From positions 124,001 through 188,000 of the forward strand of contig NZ_JAYWIX010000004.1 of assembly GCF_035916755.1 (NCBI RefSeq): a stretch of 64,000 bases of DNA, written 5' to 3'. The translations under genes were made by a program, and so were the position numbers. Positions 18,227-27,510 of this stretch are shown here, one piece after another; position 1 is the stretch's first letter; each line of letters opens with the position of its first letter. The notes under the pieces were generated by a model. That model saw nothing but the letters and a program-made list of their open reading frames with translations. It did no database searches and had not been told where the DNA came from. This stretch comes from Rothia sp035916755. GTDB lineage: Bacteria; Actinomycetota; Actinomycetes; Actinomycetales; Micrococcaceae.

Positions 18227-18228
18227 TT

Positions 18229-18512
18229 CTTTCGGGTCTACCCAACGACCTGTGCAGAAAACCCTGGCCTTGCTCGACCATCTGGTGCATGAAACCCGGC
18301 TCACTCCCCTGGCTCACCTCACCTGTGTGGGGCACACCGCCGAGGAGCTGGAAACTGCTGTTCGCCGTATTCTAGCGATCGGCGTCCGCGGGTTTTTAGC
18401 CCTGCGCGGCGACCTGCCGCCGGGCAGCACGCAGGCGCCTGACATCCCTCTTGCTCGGTCCCTGGTCGCCGCAACCGAGGCTGTACGAGCCAGCCTCACC
18501 GTAGCGGTCTAG
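18229..18512 (+). pseudogene. metF: Remnant of methylenetetrahydrofolate reductase
   Basis: About 90 codons read as the middle of MetF: GSTQRPVQKT, then LTPLAHLTCVGHTAEEL, FLALRGDLPP and LVAATEAVRASLTVAV, in the order of the enzyme's barrel strands. The stop at 18510 falls where the family continues with its AYPE segment, and the first 45 or so residues are replaced by unrelated repeat-containing sequence. An intact enzyme is about 300 residues, so this is a fragment with neither end. A functional copy is presumably elsewhere in the genome. Confidence 0.7.
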
Positions 18513-18531
18513 CAATACCCCGGGTAGGCAA

Positions 18532-18590
18532 AAGGACGTCGTCTCCCACCTTCCCTGCCGCCTGGCAGGAGGGTGGGAGGCGGCGTCCTT
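18532..18590. terminator. Hairpin between metF remnant and drug exporter
   Basis: AAGGACG...CGTCCTT arms with an inner CTCCCACC/GGTGGGAG stem and a CTGCC/GGCAG tip lie between convergent frames. Confidence 0.75.
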
Positions 18591-18615
18591 GCATCCGCGA
18601 AGCGCAGGTGCGTCC

Positions 18616-20133
18616 CTAGTGGGCCATGGGCACAGAGCCCGCAGCCTGCTTGCCGGCAGGCAGAAGCAGGGCTACCACGATAGAGCCCAGCGACATGAAG
18701 GCTGCCACCAGGAAGGCAAGGTGCACACCTGCCATGTAGGCCTCGGTACCGGTGCCGCCGTGGGCAGCTGAACCGATACCCAGCAGGGCCACGAAGAGAG
18801 CGGTTGCTGCGGCACCGGATACCTGCTGGAAGGTGGTCATAGCCGAGGATCCAAAAGCGTGCAGCTCGTGCCCCAGAGAGCCCAGACCCAGCGACATCAT
18901 AGGAGTATTGATGAGCGGCAGGGCGAAGGTCATAAGCATGTAGGTGCCCACCAGGTACCAAATCGGGGTCGTGGCGCTAAAGGTGCTCATCAGCCAGATA
19001 GAGGCGCTAAAGAGAAGGGCACCGGGGATGACCAGGGTGCGGGCACCGAAGCGATCCGACAGGCGGCCGACGAAGGGGCTCAGCACGGCCATGAGCACAC
19101 CACCGGGCAGCAGCATCAGGCCGGTCTGCAGGGCGCTCAGACCCAGCACATTTGCGGCGTAGAGGGGAATCATAATCGCGGTTCCCAGCATGACTCCCAT
19201 ACCCAGGGAGGTCATAATGACGGTCAGGGTGAAGGGGCGGGCACCGAAGATACGCAGATCCATGAAGGGGCCTCGGTCTTGCAGCTGAATCTGACGGCGG
19301 GCGAACACTGCCAGCAGGGCAGCTGAGATAGCCACAATAACCCAGGGGTTAACGGGTAGGTGGGCGCCACCATGGGAAGAATCGCCGCCCATGGATGAAA
19401 GCCCCAGTACCAGGCCGCCGAAGCCCAGGGTGGAGAGAATAATTGAGAGCACATCGAGCTTCTGCGAGTTACCCTCGGGCTTCTCGGCAGGTGCCAGACG
19501 CAGGCCAGTCACCAGGGCGATGATGCCGATGGGCAGAATCAGCCAGAAGAGCCAGCGCCAGCCAGCGGCGTTCAGGATGATGCCCGAGACGGTCGGGCCC
19601 GCGGCGGGAGCGGCCGAGATGACCATACCGATGATGCCCATAGCCTGACCGATTTTACTGGGGGCGACCAGGCGCATCATGGTGGTCATGAGCAGCGGAA
19701 TCATCACACCGGTACCGCTGGCCTGGAGTACGCGGCCGACCAACAGCAGGGCAATGCCGGGGGCGGTGGCAGCCACCAGGGTGCCCAGGGAGAAGAGGAC
19801 CATAGCGCCCACAAAGACCGTGCGGATGGAGTAGCGGGAGATGATGAAGCCAGAAGCCGGGGTTACGACCGCCATGGTCAGCATGAAGCCGGTGGAGGTC
19901 CACTGGGCGGTTGAGGCGCTGATGTTCAGGTCTGACATGATGTCGGGCAAGGCTACACCCAGCAGGGTTTCATTAAGAATCAGCACGAAAGCCGCGATTA
20001 CCATAATGGCCAGGAGCAGTAACTCCTGGCGCTCTAGTTTATGGGCGGCGGGCATTGATGCGGTGCGCGCTGCCGGTTCGGTGACCGCGTGCGCTCCAGT
20101 TTCGGGGTTGGGGTGTGTTTGCGTAGAAGACAT
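18616..20133 (-). CDS. MFS multidrug exporter, EmrB/QacA (DHA2) family
   Basis: A 505-residue transporter with a 30-residue polar tail and about 14 membrane helices. The family's early NETLLGVALPDIM motif, the TGFMLTMAVVTPASG segment and motif A-like VGRLSDRFGART are visible. It resembles LmrB/EmrB-type exporters, which use the proton gradient to expel hydrophobic antibiotics. It shares little sequence with the exporter at 12127 beyond the family motifs, and no regulator gene is adjacent. Confidence 0.87.
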   Translation of the reverse strand: MSSTQTHPNPETGAHAVTEPAARTASMPAAHKLERQELLLLAIMVIAAFVLILNETLLGVALPDIMSDLNISASTAQWTSTGFMLTMAVVTPASGFIISRYSIRTVFVGAMVLFSLGTLVAATAPGIALLLVGRVLQASGTGVMIPLLMTTMMRLVAPSKIGQAMGIIGMVISAAPAAGPTVSGIILNAAGWRWLFWLILPIGIIALVTGLRLAPAEKPEGNSQKLDVLSIILSTLGFGGLVLGLSSMGGDSSHGGAHLPVNPWVIVAISAALLAVFARRQIQLQDRGPFMDLRIFGARPFTLTVIMTSLGMGVMLGTAIMIPLYAANVLGLSALQTGLMLLPGGVLMAVLSPFVGRLSDRFGARTLVIPGALLFSASIWLMSTFSATTPIWYLVGTYMLMTFALPLINTPMMSLGLGSLGHELHAFGSSAMTTFQQVSGAAATALFVALLGIGSAAHGGTGTEAYMAGVHLAFLVAAFMSLGSIVVALLLPAGKQAAGSVPMAH

Positions 20134-20227
20134 AGGTGTTAAGCCTACTCTTTGCAGCGCGCTCGCGTAATAGCTGGTTGCTCACAGACCCAGGTCACAC
20201 CTGCCTAGGCGAGCTAGGCCAGCGGAC

Positions 20228-20875
20228 TTACTGGGCGGCGCGCACCGCAATCAGCAGATCACCCTTGTTCATGGACGAGCGGCCCGGCACCTCAAGCTGT
20301 TTCGCCAGCTCGTAGAGCTCAGCACGCGTCAGCTCCGCCAGGGGGCGCACCTCTGCAACGAGGAAGGTCTGGTCATCGCTCTGCAGATCGGGGGCTTCTT
20401 CCTCACCCTCGAACGCTTCAAGATCACCGGGCTCCAGGCTCTCAGCATCAAGAATCTCTTCGTAGCCGGCGGTTTCTTCCCCGCCCTCGGTTACATCAGC
20501 CAGAATCAGCTCAGCTTCCCGCTGGGCCGCGCTCTTCTTATTGTTCTTAGCTTTCTTCTTTGAGTCCTTCTTGTCAGACTTCTTCTGGTCGGCCGTCTTC
20601 TCTGCCTTTACTTTCTCGGAGCCCTTCTTACCCTTACCGGCAGAGAGGGCGGCGGCGCCCTTACCCTTGGGCGCAGCCTGAGGCTTATCGGTAATTTTTT
20701 TGTACTTCTTACCCACCAGCTCGTACTTCTTCTCAAGCCTCTTCTGGGCCTTCTTGCGGGCTTTCTTCTCGTCGCCGTGCTTGTCTAGGGCCTTGGCGTA
20801 GGCCTTCACATAGCGCTTCTGCGCCTTGTCGCTGGAGCGCTTGAGTTCCTTGCTGAGTTCTAGTTTCTTGCCCAT
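20228..20875 (-). CDS. Lysine-rich protein with C-terminal Rho-N-like domain
   Basis: A 215-residue cytoplasmic protein. Residues 1-120 are extremely basic (repeated KK, KKARKKAQKRLEKK), 120-165 acidic, and the last 45 residues (PLAELTRAELYELAKQLEVP, then RSSMNKGDLLIAVRA) form a Rho N-terminal/SAP-like helical fold that can bind nucleic acid. A histone-like or nucleoid role is plausible; nothing more can be said. ATG 20875 is the only reasonable start. Confidence 0.7.
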   Translation of the reverse strand: MGKKLELSKELKRSSDKAQKRYVKAYAKALDKHGDEKKARKKAQKRLEKKYELVGKKYKKITDKPQAAPKGKGAAALSAGKGKKGSEKVKAEKTADQKKSDKKDSKKKAKNNKKSAAQREAELILADVTEGGEETAGYEEILDAESLEPGDLEAFEGEEEAPDLQSDDQTFLVAEVRPLAELTRAELYELAKQLEVPGRSSMNKGDLLIAVRAAQ

Positions 20876-20975
20876 GGTTCACCTTCCATTTATCAGTGTT
20901 CTTATTGTCTAAGCGTAGTCCCGGTCACGCGCCACCCCAAGCGCGGCACGGTTTAGTTACGCCCCTCCTGCCGAC

Positions 20976-21031
20976 TTTGTACCGCGCTCTGCCCACTTTT
21001 GACCCAAAAAGTGGGCAGAGCGCGGTACAAA
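20976..21031. terminator. 25-bp perfect stem-loop upstream of pepO
   Basis: The arms 20976-21000 and 21007-21031 are exact complements with a 6-nt loop and A/T ends. Its place between the divergent Rho-N gene and pepO is odd for a terminator; it may be a regulatory or repeat-derived palindrome. Confidence 0.55.
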
Positions 21032-21145
21032 ATAGCGGGGCGACAATACGGAGTAGCGGAAGGGGATAGAACAGCCCCTCACGCTCTGAGCCGAACCCGC
21101 GCAGGGCACCTGACGGGTGGCGTCCGCGCCCCTAAACTAGGTGAT

Positions 21146-23122
21146 ATGACTAACTCAGGTATCGACACTAGCTTCCTAGACCCCGCGACCAGCCCCGCCG
21201 ACGACTTCTTCCGTCACGTCAACGGCACCTGGTACGACGCCCACCTCATCCCCGCCGACCGCTCCCGCGACGGTGGCATGTACTTCCTGCGTGACGCCGC
21301 CGAGGAGCACGTGCGCGACATCGTCGAGAAGTTCGCCGCCGAACAGCCGTCCTCACGCATTGGCGCCCTCTACTCATCCTTCATGAACACCGAGAAAATT
21401 GAGGCGGACGCCGTCGCCCCGCTTCACGCCGAGGTGCAGCCGGTGCTGGACGCGGCTACCCCCGATGATTTTGTGCAGGTCATGGCGGAGCTTGACCGCC
21501 AGGGCCACGGTGGCCCCTTCGGCTGGTACACCAGCATCGACGCGAAGAACCCCGAGAAGTACGTGCTCTACCTGGCGCAGACCGGCCTGGGTCTGCCCGA
21601 TGAGTCCTACTACCGCGACGAGAAGTACGCCGAACTGCGCGAGGCCTACGTCGCCCACATTGAACGCATGTTTGAGCTGACCGGCCTGGCAGAGAACTTC
21701 GGACTTGAACCGGCGGACGCCGCCCGCGCCGTCTTCGCCCACGAGACCGAAATTGCCTCCCACCACTGGGATAACGTGCGCACCCGCGACGCCGATGCCC
21801 GCTACAACCCGGTCGATGCCGCCGAGCTGGACGAGAAGTTCCCCGGCTTCCCCTTCACCACCTGGTTAGCTGGCATGGGCATTTCTACCGAGAAGGCCGG
21901 CACCGTTGTGGTCAACCAGCCCTCCTACTTTGAGGCAGCCGCCCAGATGTGGGCCACCGCTCCCCTCTTCATCTGGAAGCTCTGGTACATCTGGCACATG
22001 GCCCACTCCCGCGCCCCCTACCTCAATCAGGCCATCGTCGAAGAAAACTTTGACTTCTACGGCCGCACCCTCTCAGGCTCCGAAGAACTGCGCGACCGCT
22101 GGAAGCGCGGCGTCAGTCTGGTCGAAAACTCCCTGGGCGAAGAACTGGGCAAGGAATACGTGGCCATTCACTTCCCGCCCACCCATAAGGCCAAAATGAT
22201 GGAACTGGTCGACGACCTGCTCGAAGCCTACCGCCGCTCCATCACCGACCTAGACTGGATGACCGACGAGACCCGCGCCCGCGCCCTCGAGAAGCTCAGC
22301 AAGTTCGTCACCAAGATCGGCTACCCCGACAAATGGCGCGACTATTCCACCCTGGAACTGACCGACGACCTCTTCGAAAACCTGCGCCGCTCGGGCGTCT
22401 TTGAACACGAGTTCCAGGTCACCCGCATCAACGAGCCCGTTGACAAGACCGAGTGGCTCATGACCCCGCAGACCGTCAACGCCTACTACATGCCCCCGGC
22501 CAACGAAATCGTCTTCCCCGCCGCAATTCTGCAGGCCCCCTACTTCGACGTGGACGCGGACGCCGCCGTCAACTACGGCGCCATCGGCGGCGTCATTGGC
22601 CACGAGATCGGCCACGGCTTCGACGACCAAGGCTCCAAGTACGACGGCACCGGTGCACTCAACAACTGGTGGACGGACGCCGACCGCGAAGAATTCACCG
22701 CCCGCACCAAGGCCCTGGTGGAACAGTACAACGGCTACACCCCCACCGGCCTCGACCCCAAGAAGTTTACCGTCAACGGCGAACTGACCCTGGGCGAAAA
22801 CATCGGTGACCTGGGCGGCCTCTCCATCGCGCTCAAGGCCTACCAGATTTACCTGGAACGCCAGGGCCTCACCCTCGAGACCGCCCCCGTCATCGACGGC
22901 CTGACCGCCACCCAGCGCGTCTTTATCTCCTGGGCCCAGGGCTGGCGCATGAAGACCCGCCCACAGACCGCCGAGATGTTCCTGGCCATCGACCCGCACT
23001 CCCCCGAGGAGTTCCGCGTCAACGGTGTGGTCCGCAACATCGACGAGTTCTACACCGCCTTCGATGTGCAGCCCGAGAACGCCCTCTACCTGGCACCGGA
23101 GGAGCGCGTGCGTATCTGGTAG
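21146..23122 (+). CDS. pepO: M13 family zinc endopeptidase
   Basis: A 658-residue M13 (neprilysin/PepO) peptidase starting MTNSGIDTSFLDP at ATG 21146 (AGGTG upstream); the frame continues back to 20999 only through the palindrome. Zinc and catalytic residues are seen in VIGHEIGHGFDD (HExxH, near residue 489) and GENIGDLGG (third ligand Glu, near 551), plus the NAYY substrate-binding motif (VNAYYMPPANE). No signal peptide or N-terminal membrane anchor is present, so it is a cytoplasmic oligopeptidase as in other actinobacteria and lactic bacteria. Confidence 0.94.
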   Translation: MTNSGIDTSFLDPATSPADDFFRHVNGTWYDAHLIPADRSRDGGMYFLRDAAEEHVRDIVEKFAAEQPSSRIGALYSSFMNTEKIEADAVAPLHAEVQPVLDAATPDDFVQVMAELDRQGHGGPFGWYTSIDAKNPEKYVLYLAQTGLGLPDESYYRDEKYAELREAYVAHIERMFELTGLAENFGLEPADAARAVFAHETEIASHHWDNVRTRDADARYNPVDAAELDEKFPGFPFTTWLAGMGISTEKAGTVVVNQPSYFEAAAQMWATAPLFIWKLWYIWHMAHSRAPYLNQAIVEENFDFYGRTLSGSEELRDRWKRGVSLVENSLGEELGKEYVAIHFPPTHKAKMMELVDDLLEAYRRSITDLDWMTDETRARALEKLSKFVTKIGYPDKWRDYSTLELTDDLFENLRRSGVFEHEFQVTRINEPVDKTEWLMTPQTVNAYYMPPANEIVFPAAILQAPYFDVDADAAVNYGAIGGVIGHEIGHGFDDQGSKYDGTGALNNWWTDADREEFTARTKALVEQYNGYTPTGLDPKKFTVNGELTLGENIGDLGGLSIALKAYQIYLERQGLTLETAPVIDGLTATQRVFISWAQGWRMKTRPQTAEMFLAIDPHSPEEFRVNGVVRNIDEFYTAFDVQPENALYLAPEERVRIW

Positions 23123-23137
23123 AAGAAACTACATAAG

Positions 23138-23249
23138 GTGCAGGGGGCTTTCCCTGGAAGGCGACTGGCTGGGTCTGGCATGAATCGAGAGAGCGCGCCA
23201 GCGCGAGCTCGAGAAGGTTAGTCGCCGGAGGGGAAAGCCCCCTGCGCCC
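23138..23249. terminator. Long-loop hairpin between pepO and a convergent gene
   Basis: An 18-bp stem (GTGCAGGGGGCTTTCCC with one wobble) encloses about 75 nt that contain the core CTGGCTGGGTCTGGC. The same loop core is found in the hairpins at 28777-28852 and 37338-37489. Confidence 0.7.
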
Positions 23250-23274
23250 TTAGTAGTATGTGTGCGCCCGAGGG

Positions 23275-24474
23275 CTAGGACATTGCGGGGACGTCCCAGA
23301 GGTTCAGCACGGTGCCGATGCCCTTGCTGACGGCGTTGCGGTAGACCACGGTGCCCCAGGCGACGTCCTCAATAGGCATGCCGCCGACGGAGTAGACGGT
23401 GATTTTTTCTTCGTCGTCCTCGGGGGCGGGGTGGTTGAGGGCTTCGCCCATGTCACGTAGTTCTTCAGGGGCCATGAGGCCGTTGTGGATGCGGTCGTTG
23501 AACTTGCAGCCGACGATGGAGACGTAGTTGTGGGACTTGCCGGGTTCGGTTTCTTCAGCCCAGGCATCGTACATACCGGCGTTGTCAACGAGTTTGCGCA
23601 CGTCAGGTTCGAACATGCCCTCGTCGAGGTTGCAGGCGGCGGGCATGGCGAAGAAGGCGCCGGGCTTGACCCATTCGCGGCGGACGGTGGGGTAGGTTTC
23701 GGGGTCGCCCACGTGGATTGAGGTGCAGAAGGTGACGATGTCTGAGTCGCGCACGACCTCTTCGAGTTCTTCAACGGCGATGACGTTCATACCGGGGTAG
23801 GTTTCTTCGGCCCAGCTGATGAACGTGTCGATGCCCTTTTGAGAGCGGCCGAGAACCTTAATGGTCTCAACGGTGGGGCGGGCTTCAATGAGGGCTGCGA
23901 CGGTTGCTTTGGCGATTACGCCGGGGCCCAGCAGGCCAAGTACCTTTGCGTTTTTGGGGGCGAAGCGGCGGGCGCCGACGCCGGAGGTGCAGCCGGTGCG
24001 GTAGGCCGAGAGCAGGTTGGCGCTCATGTAGGCCAGGGGGGCACCAGAGGTTGCGTCGTTGAGGGTGAGCATGAGAATGGAGCGGGGCAGGCCAATCTCA
24101 CGGTTGTCGATGTTAGAGGCGTAGGTTTTGACGCCCATGGTGCGGAAGGAGCCACCCAGGTAGGCGGGCATGGCGACGTAGCGGCGGTCGGGGCCGTCGG
24201 CGGGCATACCCTCGTGGGCGGGGTTTACGGGGAATTGGACTTTGGCGCCGTGGGATTCGCCGTTGTGGCCTGCCATGCGGTAGTCGCCGCGGGCATGCAG
24301 AGCCAGGGCTTCTTCCATGGCGTCGGTGCAGGCGGCGACGTCTTCTACGCCCGCTGCAATCATGTCGGCTTCTGAGAGGTAGCGGAAGTCGATGCGGGGG
24401 AAGACGGGGTTGAGTTCGGGGTCAACGGCTGCGTTGAGGTAGGCGTCGTGTGAAGTCAAGCGGGGGATCTCCAA
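23275..24474 (-). CDS. Ornithine cyclodeaminase/mu-crystallin family protein, tyramine-oxidase-subunit-B-like
   Basis: A 399-residue family member, about 60 residues longer than the enzyme at 3101-4129 and only distantly similar. A Rossmann segment (LLGPGVIAKATVAAL, about residue 190) and the family core are present. The long form with this N-terminus (PRIDFRYLSEADMIAAGV) resembles actinobacterial proteins annotated as tyramine oxidase subunit B. No flavin or copper amine oxidase is next to it, so the partner and the reaction stay open. The track start is TTG 24474; GGAG at 24469-24472 could instead serve a TTG at 24459. Convergent with pepO. Confidence 0.7.
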   Translation of the reverse strand: MEIPRLTSHDAYLNAAVDPELNPVFPRIDFRYLSEADMIAAGVEDVAACTDAMEEALALHARGDYRMAGHNGESHGAKVQFPVNPAHEGMPADGPDRRYVAMPAYLGGSFRTMGVKTYASNIDNREIGLPRSILMLTLNDATSGAPLAYMSANLLSAYRTGCTSGVGARRFAPKNAKVLGLLGPGVIAKATVAALIEARPTVETIKVLGRSQKGIDTFISWAEETYPGMNVIAVEELEEVVRDSDIVTFCTSIHVGDPETYPTVRREWVKPGAFFAMPAACNLDEGMFEPDVRKLVDNAGMYDAWAEETEPGKSHNYVSIVGCKFNDRIHNGLMAPEELRDMGEALNHPAPEDDEEKITVYSVGGMPIEDVAWGTVVYRNAVSKGIGTVLNLWDVPAMS

Positions 24475-24673
24475 CTGTGAGTGTTAAAAGTTCAGACGAA
24501 TCAACATAACACTTTTAAACGCCGCTGATAAATGAGTTTTTGAGCATATCCGACAGCTGGGTGGACGCTATTTCGCCTGCTTCCGCCATAGATTCGCTTC
24601 ATCTGCCAAACAGGTTGGGCAAGAATTCATTTGCTGTTGAACAAAAATCAGACCCTTCTCTGACTGGCCTTAG

Positions 24674-25186
24674 CTATTTGAGCACCTTCAGAACCATAGG
24701 ATAAGTGAACACTTCGCCGCTATTAGCTTTGACCGCAGCAAGAATATGCACAACGACGAGAGCTACCCACACCGCCATGAAAACAATCCAGGTCAATAAA
24801 CCTGCCAGCCCGAAGGTAACGATAGTCAGTACCCAGGCGGCAATATTGACCAACCAGAGGGTGAAGCTGAAATTGAAAGCCCCTGCGGCAGCTACGCGCA
24901 CAAACCCGTAGCCCGGCTTGTCCTTGTAGATAGCCCAGAAAATGAGGGGGCCGATAAAGCTGGCAAAAGATGCGGTTAGCACCAGGCCCAGCAGACCCGA
25001 GAGATGGGCAAACATAGCCATGCTTTTAGCATCAGCAGGAATGACGTTGCCGTACGCATCGTAAGTAGGAGCGCCAAAGCCAGGCTGCTGTTGAGAGGGC
25101 TGGCCTTGTTGCGCGTGTGAAGGGCCATTCTGACCCTGCTGATAGTAATTACCGTAAGGGTTATGGTTTTGGTTCTGTTCAGTCAT
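24674..25186 (-). CDS. DUF4870 family membrane protein
   Basis: A 170-residue protein with a Gln/Asn/Tyr/Gly-rich tail (1-50), the DUF4870 entry segment SMAMFAHLSGLLGLV and three or four membrane helices. Function unknown in the family. ATG 25186 is behind a weak AGGAAA box. The 199-bp gap before the cyclodeaminase-family gene start shows no clear feature. Confidence 0.8.
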   Translation of the reverse strand: MTEQNQNHNPYGNYYQQGQNGPSHAQQGQPSQQQPGFGAPTYDAYGNVIPADAKSMAMFAHLSGLLGLVLTASFASFIGPLIFWAIYKDKPGYGFVRVAAAGAFNFSFTLWLVNIAAWVLTIVTFGLAGLLTWIVFMAVWVALVVVHILAAVKANSGEVFTYPMVLKVLK

Positions 25187-25357
25187 GGCTGTATTTCCTC
25201 ATCGTCAGTGTTCTACTTTTCACTGTAGTCACCTGACGGGCTCAAGTGAACGTAGGCCTGTGCATACGTATGCGAGTTCATACTCTGGGTGGAGAGTTAA
25301 CCGGCGCGTTACGTCCTAACGATAAGCCCGGGGCATGCCGGGCAGTAGCATAGAGTC

Positions 25358-26182
25358 ATGCGCGATTTACAGGCTCACATCATTGAAGAACTGGGCGTGA
25401 AGCCCTCCATCGACCCGGCTGAGGAGGTGCGCAAGCGCGTCCAATTCCTCGTGGACTACCTCAAGTCCACCGGCACCAGCGGTTTTGTGCTTGGCATTTC
25501 GGGCGGGCTGGATTCTACCCTGGCCGGACGCCTGTGCCAGCTGGCCGTGGAGCAGCTAGAGCTAGAGGGGGTTGAGGCTGAGTTTATTGCCGTCCGCCTG
25601 CCCTACAAGGTGCAGGCAGACGAGGACGACGCCCAGGCAGCCCTGCGCTTCATCATGCCCCAGCAGACCGTCACCTACAACATCGCAGAGGCTGTTGACG
25701 GCTTCGAGTCCGCTTTTGCTGCCGCAACCGGCCACCCCATTGCTGACTTCAACAAGGGCAACGTCAAGGCCCGGGCCCGCATGATCGCCCAGTACGCCCT
25801 GGCGGGTGAGAAGAACCTGCTGGTGGTCGGCACCGACCACGGCGCTGAGGCTGTCACCGGCTTCTTTACCAAGTTCGGTGACGGTGGAGCTGACATCATG
25901 CCCCTCTTCGGTCTGAATAAGCGCCAGAACCGGGCCCTGCTCAAGGTACTGGGCGCTGATACCCGCCTGTGGGAGAAGGTACCCACAGCCGACCTGCTCG
26001 ACGGTAAGCCCGGCCGTACCGACGAGGACGAACTGGGAGTCACCTACGACCAGATTGATGACTACCTCGAGGGTAAGGACATCACCCCGGCAGCAGCTGA
26101 GAACATCGAGGGCAGGTTCCTGCGGTCGCGCCACAAGCGCACCACCCCGGTTACGATTTTTGACTCCTGGTATAGGCAGTAA
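25358..26182 (+). CDS. nadE: NH3-dependent NAD synthetase
   Basis: A 274-residue NadE of the ammonia-using type (no glutaminase domain). The ATP-binding loop GISGGLDST is near residues 46-54 and the NAD-binding GTDHGAEAVTGFFTKFGDG segment near 160-178. It makes NAD+ from nicotinate adenine dinucleotide, ATP and ammonia. Its last 48 bp are duplicated beyond the next gene (27509-27556). In the ancestor this end overlapped the 3' end of the convergent PAP2 gene. Confidence 0.95.
   Translation: MRDLQAHIIEELGVKPSIDPAEEVRKRVQFLVDYLKSTGTSGFVLGISGGLDSTLAGRLCQLAVEQLELEGVEAEFIAVRLPYKVQADEDDAQAALRFIMPQQTVTYNIAEAVDGFESAFAAATGHPIADFNKGNVKARARMIAQYALAGEKNLLVVGTDHGAEAVTGFFTKFGDGGADIMPLFGLNKRQNRALLKVLGADTRLWEKVPTADLLDGKPGRTDEDELGVTYDQIDDYLEGKDITPAAAENIEGRFLRSRHKRTTPVTIFDSWYRQ
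26135..26182. repeat. 48-bp direct repeat, left copy (3' end of nadE)
   Basis: Matches 27509-27556 in 47 of 48 positions (C to T at one site). The pair bounds the ATPase insert. Confidence 0.95.
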
Positions 26183-26190
26183 CGTTCAGG

Positions 26191-26250
26191 GGTAAATCTC
26201 CATTCTAGAGGCGGTAAATCTCCATTCTAAGGGTGGCAAATCTCCACGCA
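26191..26250 (+). repeat. Three 22-bp iterons upstream of the ATPase gene
   Basis: GGTAAATCTCCATTCTA at 26191 and again at 26213, then GGCAAATCTCCA at 26235: an exact 22-bp period, two helical turns. This looks like a protein binding array. Confidence 0.85.
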
Positions 26251-26268
26251 CTCTCTAAAATAAGGAGT

Positions 26269-27510
26269 ATGACTGCCCCCTTCCCACGCCATCTTTACCC
26301 CATCTGCCAAGAGCTCCTTTTAGATGCCCCCATTATGGTCATCCAAGGAGCCAGGCAGGTGGGGAAGTCCACCTTGGCGCAACAACTCGCCGGAGAAAAG
26401 TCAACCGTCGTTACGCTTGACGATGCCGGTCAACGAGAATTCGCGCAGGCTGATCCCGCTAGATTTCTACAGCAGGCTAATGGGCACACCCTCGTGATTG
26501 ATGAGCTCCAGCGTGTTCCTGAACTGACCTTACAACTCAAAGCGGCCGTTGACCAGGACCGTCGCCCAGGGCGTTTTATCATTACAGGATCAGCTAACCT
26601 TCTCAAAACGAGAGGCTCTGGTGACTCGCTCGCGGGACGTCAAGAGTCAGTGACACTTCGCCCCCTGAGTGTAGGTGAACAGCTCTCACTACCCCCTGAA
26701 GATTTTGTCAGCTGGATCCTCGCCGGAGCACAAGGCGACATCACCGCCCAGGACCCCGCTCCCTTCGTGCTGAGGGGTGGTTATCCTGTACCTCTGCTCC
26801 GCACCAGCGAACGCACTAAACGGTCGTGGTTCACTAACTATGTTGACGCATTAGCTACTCATGATGCCGCAGAAATTGAAGAAGGAGATTTTTCAGCACA
26901 TCTCCGAAACCTTATGAGCTATCTTGCAACTCACGGAGCCCATGAGCTTGTCAAACGCCGGATAGCTCAGCACCTAGGCACCAGTGAAACAACCGTGAAC
27001 AAGTACATCGGGTTGCTTCAACGCATGTATCTGCTAGAAGAGGCTCCCGCTTGGGGGCTCAACTATGGCTCTCGGGTCATCCGACGCCCTAAAGTCGGGT
27101 TAGTAGATACCGGTTTAGCAGCATCATTGACCGGGTTCACCATAGATAAAATTTCAACCATTGGGGGAAGAGAACACTACGGCTCTTTACTGGAACAGTT
27201 TGTCACCAATGAGCTACTTAAGCAGCAAGAATGGAGCGATGCGGCCTTCCGTGTGCATCATTTCCGGGAACGTAACCAAGAGATTGATCTCGTCCTAGAA
27301 CTCAACGATGGTCGCCTTATTCTTCTCGAGGTTAAAAGCCGGTCGGTCGCTGGTATAAAGCAAGCTTGGCACCTTCAGGCTATGAAGGAGCGCCTAGGCG
27401 ATAGGGTCGCAGCAGCGGCAGTTCTCTACACCGGTGAGCTAGCTTTTTCCCCCGAACCCTGGCTTCACGTTCTTCCGGTATCAGCGTTATGGACGCATCC
27501 GCGCGTTTAA
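26269..27510 (+). CDS. AAA ATPase with DUF4143 domain, inserted gene
   Basis: A 413-residue protein starting MTAPFPRHLYPICQELL. Walker A is GARQVGKST (near residue 27), Walker B LVIDELQRVP, sensor-like FIITGSANLL, and the C-terminal DUF4143 part holds a PD-(D/E)xK-like pattern (EIDLVLE...LLEVKS) seen in this family. Members are widespread, of unknown role, often on mobile or variable loci. AAGGAG lies only one base from ATG 26269, which is tight; a GTG at 26233 is in frame but inside the iterons. Its stop TAA touches the right copy of the 48-bp repeat. GC is lower than its neighbours. Likely an accessory insertion. Confidence 0.8.
   Translation: MTAPFPRHLYPICQELLLDAPIMVIQGARQVGKSTLAQQLAGEKSTVVTLDDAGQREFAQADPARFLQQANGHTLVIDELQRVPELTLQLKAAVDQDRRPGRFIITGSANLLKTRGSGDSLAGRQESVTLRPLSVGEQLSLPPEDFVSWILAGAQGDITAQDPAPFVLRGGYPVPLLRTSERTKRSWFTNYVDALATHDAAEIEEGDFSAHLRNLMSYLATHGAHELVKRRIAQHLGTSETTVNKYIGLLQRMYLLEEAPAWGLNYGSRVIRRPKVGLVDTGLAASLTGFTIDKISTIGGREHYGSLLEQFVTNELLKQQEWSDAAFRVHHFRERNQEIDLVLELNDGRLILLEVKSRSVAGIKQAWHLQAMKERLGDRVAAAAVLYTGELAFSPEPWLHVLPVSALWTHPRV

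Noticed and set aside
17976..18228. First half of the plus-strand frame ending at 18512 as part of a real gene
   Set aside because: Residues show no family similarity and contain the 21-bp duplication; only the downstream metF-like part is supported.
20999..21145. N-terminal extension of pepO
   Set aside because: It would start inside a perfect 25-bp palindrome; ATG 21146 has a ribosome binding site and the right N-terminus.
26183..27508. Classical integrative element or IS at the nadE end
   Set aside because: No integrase, transposase or terminal inverted repeats were found; only the direct duplication and one ATPase gene are present.
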